From Gammaproteobacteria bacterium (GTDB taxonomy: Bacteria > Pseudomonadota > Gammaproteobacteria > Pseudomonadales > Azotimanducaceae_A): DNA of 17,495 nt. Positions 14,287 through 17,495 of this stretch are shown in pieces (within the stretch, counting starts at the first letter, position 1; each line of letters opens with the position of its first letter). The stretch lies in contig DUAT01000066.1 of NCBI GenBank assembly GCA_012960755.1, positions 1 through 17,495 of the forward strand, given 5' to 3'. The notes beneath the pieces are model-generated. The model had not been told where the DNA came from. It worked only from the letters and a program-made list of their open reading frames with translations, and made no database searches. The position numbers and the translations under genes were made by a program.

Positions 14287-17200
14287 ATGATGCGCGTCTT
14301 ATTAGCGAACAAAAGACTCATTATTTTCTCGATCGGACTGATTACGTTGGTTGCGAGCTTCTGGATGGGCTCGCGATATCCAGAACTCGATATGAAATCT
14401 GCGATGGCTGGTTCGATCAGCCCGTCCAGCAGTTTGAATTTTGAGGAAGTTTTCCGGGTAGGAGATCATTTCCCCTACTGGAAAAAAGTTACTTATTCAA
14501 CCGGCAACTGGTTGAACACAAACAAGCGGGGGATGACTTTCGGCATTCTGTTCGCGGCCCTCATCGTGTCCTTTTTGCAACTGATGCACTTCAGAAGCGT
14601 TAAAAATCCGTTCCTAGCTACGCTAGCAGGCATTTCGATCGGCAGCCCACTGGGTGTCTGTGTCAATTGTGCAGCCCCTATTTCTAAGGGAATTTATGAC
14701 TCTGGGGCACGGGTCGAGGCGGCATTGAGCGCATTGATCAGTTCGCCAACGTTGAATGTGATTGTTTTGACCATGCTGTTCTCAATCTTCCCGCTGCCCC
14801 TGGCTCTGATGAAGCTGGCGCTGGTCATTCTGACAATATTTATCATTATTCCTTTCCTGGGGAAAAGTCATCACCACGCCTATTTAGAACCAGGATTCAC
14901 ATGCCCTCTTCCACCTCAGGAAATCCCGGACAAGGAAGAGACCTGGGCCGGAGCCTTCATCGAATGCTTCCGGAATTTTGCCAGCAGTCTGACCTACATT
15001 GTCATCCGAACGGTTCCTCTCATGTTTGTTGCCGGGTTTATCGGGTCAGCAGTCATTTACTTATTCCCGTTGGAATTGCTGACGGATGCGGAGCCGACGA
15101 TACTGCTTCTTTTCGGAACAGCTATAGTCGGCGTATTGCTGCCAGTCCCGATTGCTCTGGATATTGTCTTTTCCCAGACCCTTTTGATCGCCGGAATACC
15201 ACTGCCCTTCGTGATGACACTTCTCTTTACACTGGGCATCTTCAGCGTTTATGCATTTCTTATAGTGTGGGGTTCGATTTCGAAGCGAATTGCAATCATA
15301 TTAACTGTCACCTTTATTTTAATGGGCGTCGGATCCGGACTCTTTATTGATTTCTATTACGACCGAGCTTATGCGGAAGGATTACAAGTATTGGAACGGC
15401 TCGAGAGTGACCACGACGACCCGGTAGATAAGAACACGTCATCATCTCGCGCATACGAATCCGGCGGTACAACAACAGAAGATACGAAGGACCCGTCGAA
15501 GTATATACTAGTAGACACCGAGAACCGGGTGGAACTGCACTCCCTCGCTCACATCGAAAGAGAGCGGAGTGACAGCAAAAATTTCGAGTATGTCGAAGGC
15601 CCGGAGATCGGCCTAGACTCTTTCCATGAGTTTGATTTAGTTGACTTTTTACCGCCGTTCTTTAACGGCAGGAGTATATCCGCCGGCGATTACAATCAGG
15701 ACAATTTTGTGGATCTCGTTATTGGCGGGAAAGGCAAAATTTCCTTATTCAAAAACATAAATGGCAAATCCTTTTTACGTCAGGATTTGATTGTCGGCGT
15801 CGACCCTGAAACGCGATTTGTGAACGTGGCATTGGTTGACCTCAATAGCGACTCTGTTCTGGACATTTATGCCTCTACTTTTGAAGAAGGGGATTTCATT
15901 CTTTTCGGCAACAAAGACTTGTCAGGATTCTCTTATCCGTCCGAGGCTGTTCCGGCAACTCCAGGCGTGACCAATGCCGTCGCATTTGCCGACTTTGATA
16001 AAGATGGGGACATGGACATCCTCCAGGGCAAATTCTACATCGGTGCTGCGACTGAATTTCCGCACTCCCGATCGTTCAATTGGCTCCTATTGAACCAAAA
16101 TGGGACCTTCCAAACCAACCGGTTCAAAGAAAGGGTTCACGGTGAAACGCAATCGTTGCTGGCTGCAGATATCGACGACGACAATATTACGGACTTGATC
16201 GTAGGCAATGATTTTGCTCCTAGCAGCAGTTTTTTCCTTGGAGGTGATGGTGGAACGTTTAAGGAATTAAACGCTCGGGATATACCGGTTAGCACGAGAT
16301 TTACGATGAGCCTTGATACGGCCGACATCAACAACGATTTACGGATGGATTTATTCATCGTCAATATTTCCGGATCCTTTGTACCGACGAATAGCGCGGA
16401 CTTTCCAGAGCCCCGACCGTTTGGAGAATATTGTGCCGGTATGTCTCGAGAATCCGACAGGGAAATATGCCAGCACAACGTCGAGATGAAGAAATTCATT
16501 TCGGTGCGAACGGTAAATTCGCAAGGCCTTATGCGTTGCGACTCCGAGTTGGATCAACGCAGCACAAAAGAAAAGCTGGATTGCACGTCGATGACACTAA
16601 TGTTGCTCGGTCTTCAATCCAGAGATATTGGGTATTGTGAAGAAATTCCCGATGCGAACAGTAGAGAACGCGGGATCTGTAAAACAGCATTGGCACTATA
16701 TAACGAGTCGCGGGTTCCAATAGCGTCGGAATCGGCCGGAGAAAGGATCCCGTTAGTTCGAAGGAAAAACATCCTCTTTATTCGCCAAAGCAATGGAACG
16801 ATGGTTGATTTCGCAGAGAAATACAAACTGGATGTGAGCGGGTGGGCCTGGAATACGAAGTTTGCAGACTTAGATAATGACGGTTGGCAGGACGTCTATG
16901 TCGCTAACGGAACATGGAAAAGAGATAACACTATTGAAAGTAATCTGTTTTTTCGCAACGTGCAGGGAAAGATATTCGCACCGGATAACACCATTGGTTT
17001 AGTCGATAATCTGGTGGTCAATTCATATGTCTACATCGATATAGAAAATGATGGAGATCTGGACATTATTTCCTTACCCTTGAATTCGCAACCCAAAGTA
17101 TTTGTCAACCATTATGCTGGTGAGAACAGCTCGATCACGTTTGAAGTTCTCGATCGAGATGGCAACGACTTCGGCATTGGTTCGAAAGTCTTTGTTTCCA

Positions 17201-17412
17201 CCATTCCGACTGGCCCATACGATCAGATGAGGGAGATAAAGGCCAGTGGTGGATTTCACTCATTCGCTATGCCGAGAGCCCACTTTGGACTGGGAACGTC
17301 GGACTCTGTTTCGCGCATCAAGCTAGTCACATTACAAGGCAGAGCGGTCGAGTTCCAAGGCACATTTCCTGCCAACACGCATTACCGATTTATTGTCCAA
17401 CAGGACATGTGA
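14287..17412 (+). CDS. Permease-like membrane domain fused to FG-GAP/VCBS repeats and an ASPIC/UnbV-like C terminus
   Basis: 1041 residues from the ATG at 14287, which has AGGGA just upstream; ATG 14251 would add 12 unlikely residues. A first membrane segment (about 11-28) is followed by a multi-pass domain (about 83-355) resembling COG0701/DUF318 permeases. Its first half has GSPLGVCVNCAAPISKG (119-135) where relatives carry a Cys-containing metal or thiol motif; its second half has LLPVPIALDIVFSQ. An acidic linker precedes seven Ca-binding-type DxDxDG repeats, such as ADFDKDGDMD, ADLDNDGWQD and IDIENDGDLD. A six-cysteine insertion (about 716-798) interrupts the repeats. Residues about 948-1038 resemble the ASPIC/UnbV module of CRTAC1-like proteins. 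The repeats and disulfide-like cysteines predict a periplasmic carboxyl part tethered to the inner membrane. Substrate and role are unknown. Confidence 0.85.
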   Translation: MMRVLLANKRLIIFSIGLITLVASFWMGSRYPELDMKSAMAGSISPSSSLNFEEVFRVGDHFPYWKKVTYSTGNWLNTNKRGMTFGILFAALIVSFLQLMHFRSVKNPFLATLAGISIGSPLGVCVNCAAPISKGIYDSGARVEAALSALISSPTLNVIVLTMLFSIFPLPLALMKLALVILTIFIIIPFLGKSHHHAYLEPGFTCPLPPQEIPDKEETWAGAFIECFRNFASSLTYIVIRTVPLMFVAGFIGSAVIYLFPLELLTDAEPTILLLFGTAIVGVLLPVPIALDIVFSQTLLIAGIPLPFVMTLLFTLGIFSVYAFLIVWGSISKRIAIILTVTFILMGVGSGLFIDFYYDRAYAEGLQVLERLESDHDDPVDKNTSSSRAYESGGTTTEDTKDPSKYILVDTENRVELHSLAHIERERSDSKNFEYVEGPEIGLDSFHEFDLVDFLPPFFNGRSISAGDYNQDNFVDLVIGGKGKISLFKNINGKSFLRQDLIVGVDPETRFVNVALVDLNSDSVLDIYASTFEEGDFILFGNKDLSGFSYPSEAVPATPGVTNAVAFADFDKDGDMDILQGKFYIGAATEFPHSRSFNWLLLNQNGTFQTNRFKERVHGETQSLLAADIDDDNITDLIVGNDFAPSSSFFLGGDGGTFKELNARDIPVSTRFTMSLDTADINNDLRMDLFIVNISGSFVPTNSADFPEPRPFGEYCAGMSRESDREICQHNVEMKKFISVRTVNSQGLMRCDSELDQRSTKEKLDCTSMTLMLLGLQSRDIGYCEEIPDANSRERGICKTALALYNESRVPIASESAGERIPLVRRKNILFIRQSNGTMVDFAEKYKLDVSGWAWNTKFADLDNDGWQDVYVANGTWKRDNTIESNLFFRNVQGKIFAPDNTIGLVDNLVVNSYVYIDIENDGDLDIISLPLNSQPKVFVNHYAGENSSITFEVLDRDGNDFGIGSKVFVSTIPTGPYDQMREIKASGGFHSFAMPRAHFGLGTSDSVSRIKLVTLQGRAVEFQGTFPANTHYRFIVQQDM

Positions 17413-17495
17413 GTATGGACCACGTCGATCCGGAGCTGGGATCTCGCCCTGTTGTAGATGTCGATCTTTGGTGTAGGTCGACTTGATGCGCCTTT
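17413..17495. other. Window end, no gene identified
   Basis: 83 bases after the last stop codon. A short ATG frame at 17416 closes within the window and has no recognisable features. No terminator hairpin is seen. Confidence 0.4.

Noticed and set aside
1..17495. CRISPR array, toxin-antitoxin or phage-defence system
   Set aside because: No regularly spaced repeats, no Cas, restriction, toxin or phage structural motifs were seen on either strand.

Overview
The window looks like chromosome from a marine-type gammaproteobacterium. It has moderate GC content, a tRNA-Cys with an encoded CCA end, a TonB-dependent receptor with the EEIIVTAQKR-type amino end common in these bacteria, a TPR-sulfotransferase, and a TesB/SDR pair. 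The organism is an inference; no species-level marker is present.

Layout. (1) 11-1732, minus strand: an SDR dehydrogenase followed by a TesB-type acyl-CoA thioesterase. (2) 1873-1946, plus strand: tRNA-Cys(GCA), followed by about 200 AT-rich bases without a gene. (3) 2155-4270, minus strand: a decaying accessory module. A 5' fragment of a TauD/TfdA dioxygenase, one intact threonine-dehydratase-like PLP enzyme and a frameshifted ornithine cyclodeaminase (OCD) family gene lie between two relics of the same IS91-type transposase 3' end. The relics are 74/78 identical over a 78-base direct repeat. (4) 4345-8723, minus strand: a compact catabolic operon, in transcription order a GntR/FCD regulator, an SDR, a short ORF resembling an OCD amino terminus, an M81/MlrC-family metallohydrolase and a DapA-family lyase. 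(5) 8872-11283, minus strand: a TonB-dependent receptor that probably imports the substrate. (6) 11535-17412, plus strand, divergent: a TPR-sulfotransferase, a frameshifted SDR-like gene, and a large protein joining a permease-like membrane domain to seven FG-GAP/VCBS-type repeats and an ASPIC/UnbV-like carboxyl end.

Working model (inference). The receptor takes up an unknown compound, the MlrC-like enzyme hydrolyses it, and the SDR and DapA-like enzymes process the products under GntR control. Supporting this, a TGGTCGG-(T)ATACA sequence occurs upstream of both the regulator gene and the receptor gene. The receptor copy overlaps a perfect 8+8 palindrome and a TTGACA element. The substrate cannot be read from sequence. 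The most unusual items are the permease/FG-GAP fusion, the IS91-bracketed gene remnants, the two separated OCD-like fragments, and the candidate shared operator.
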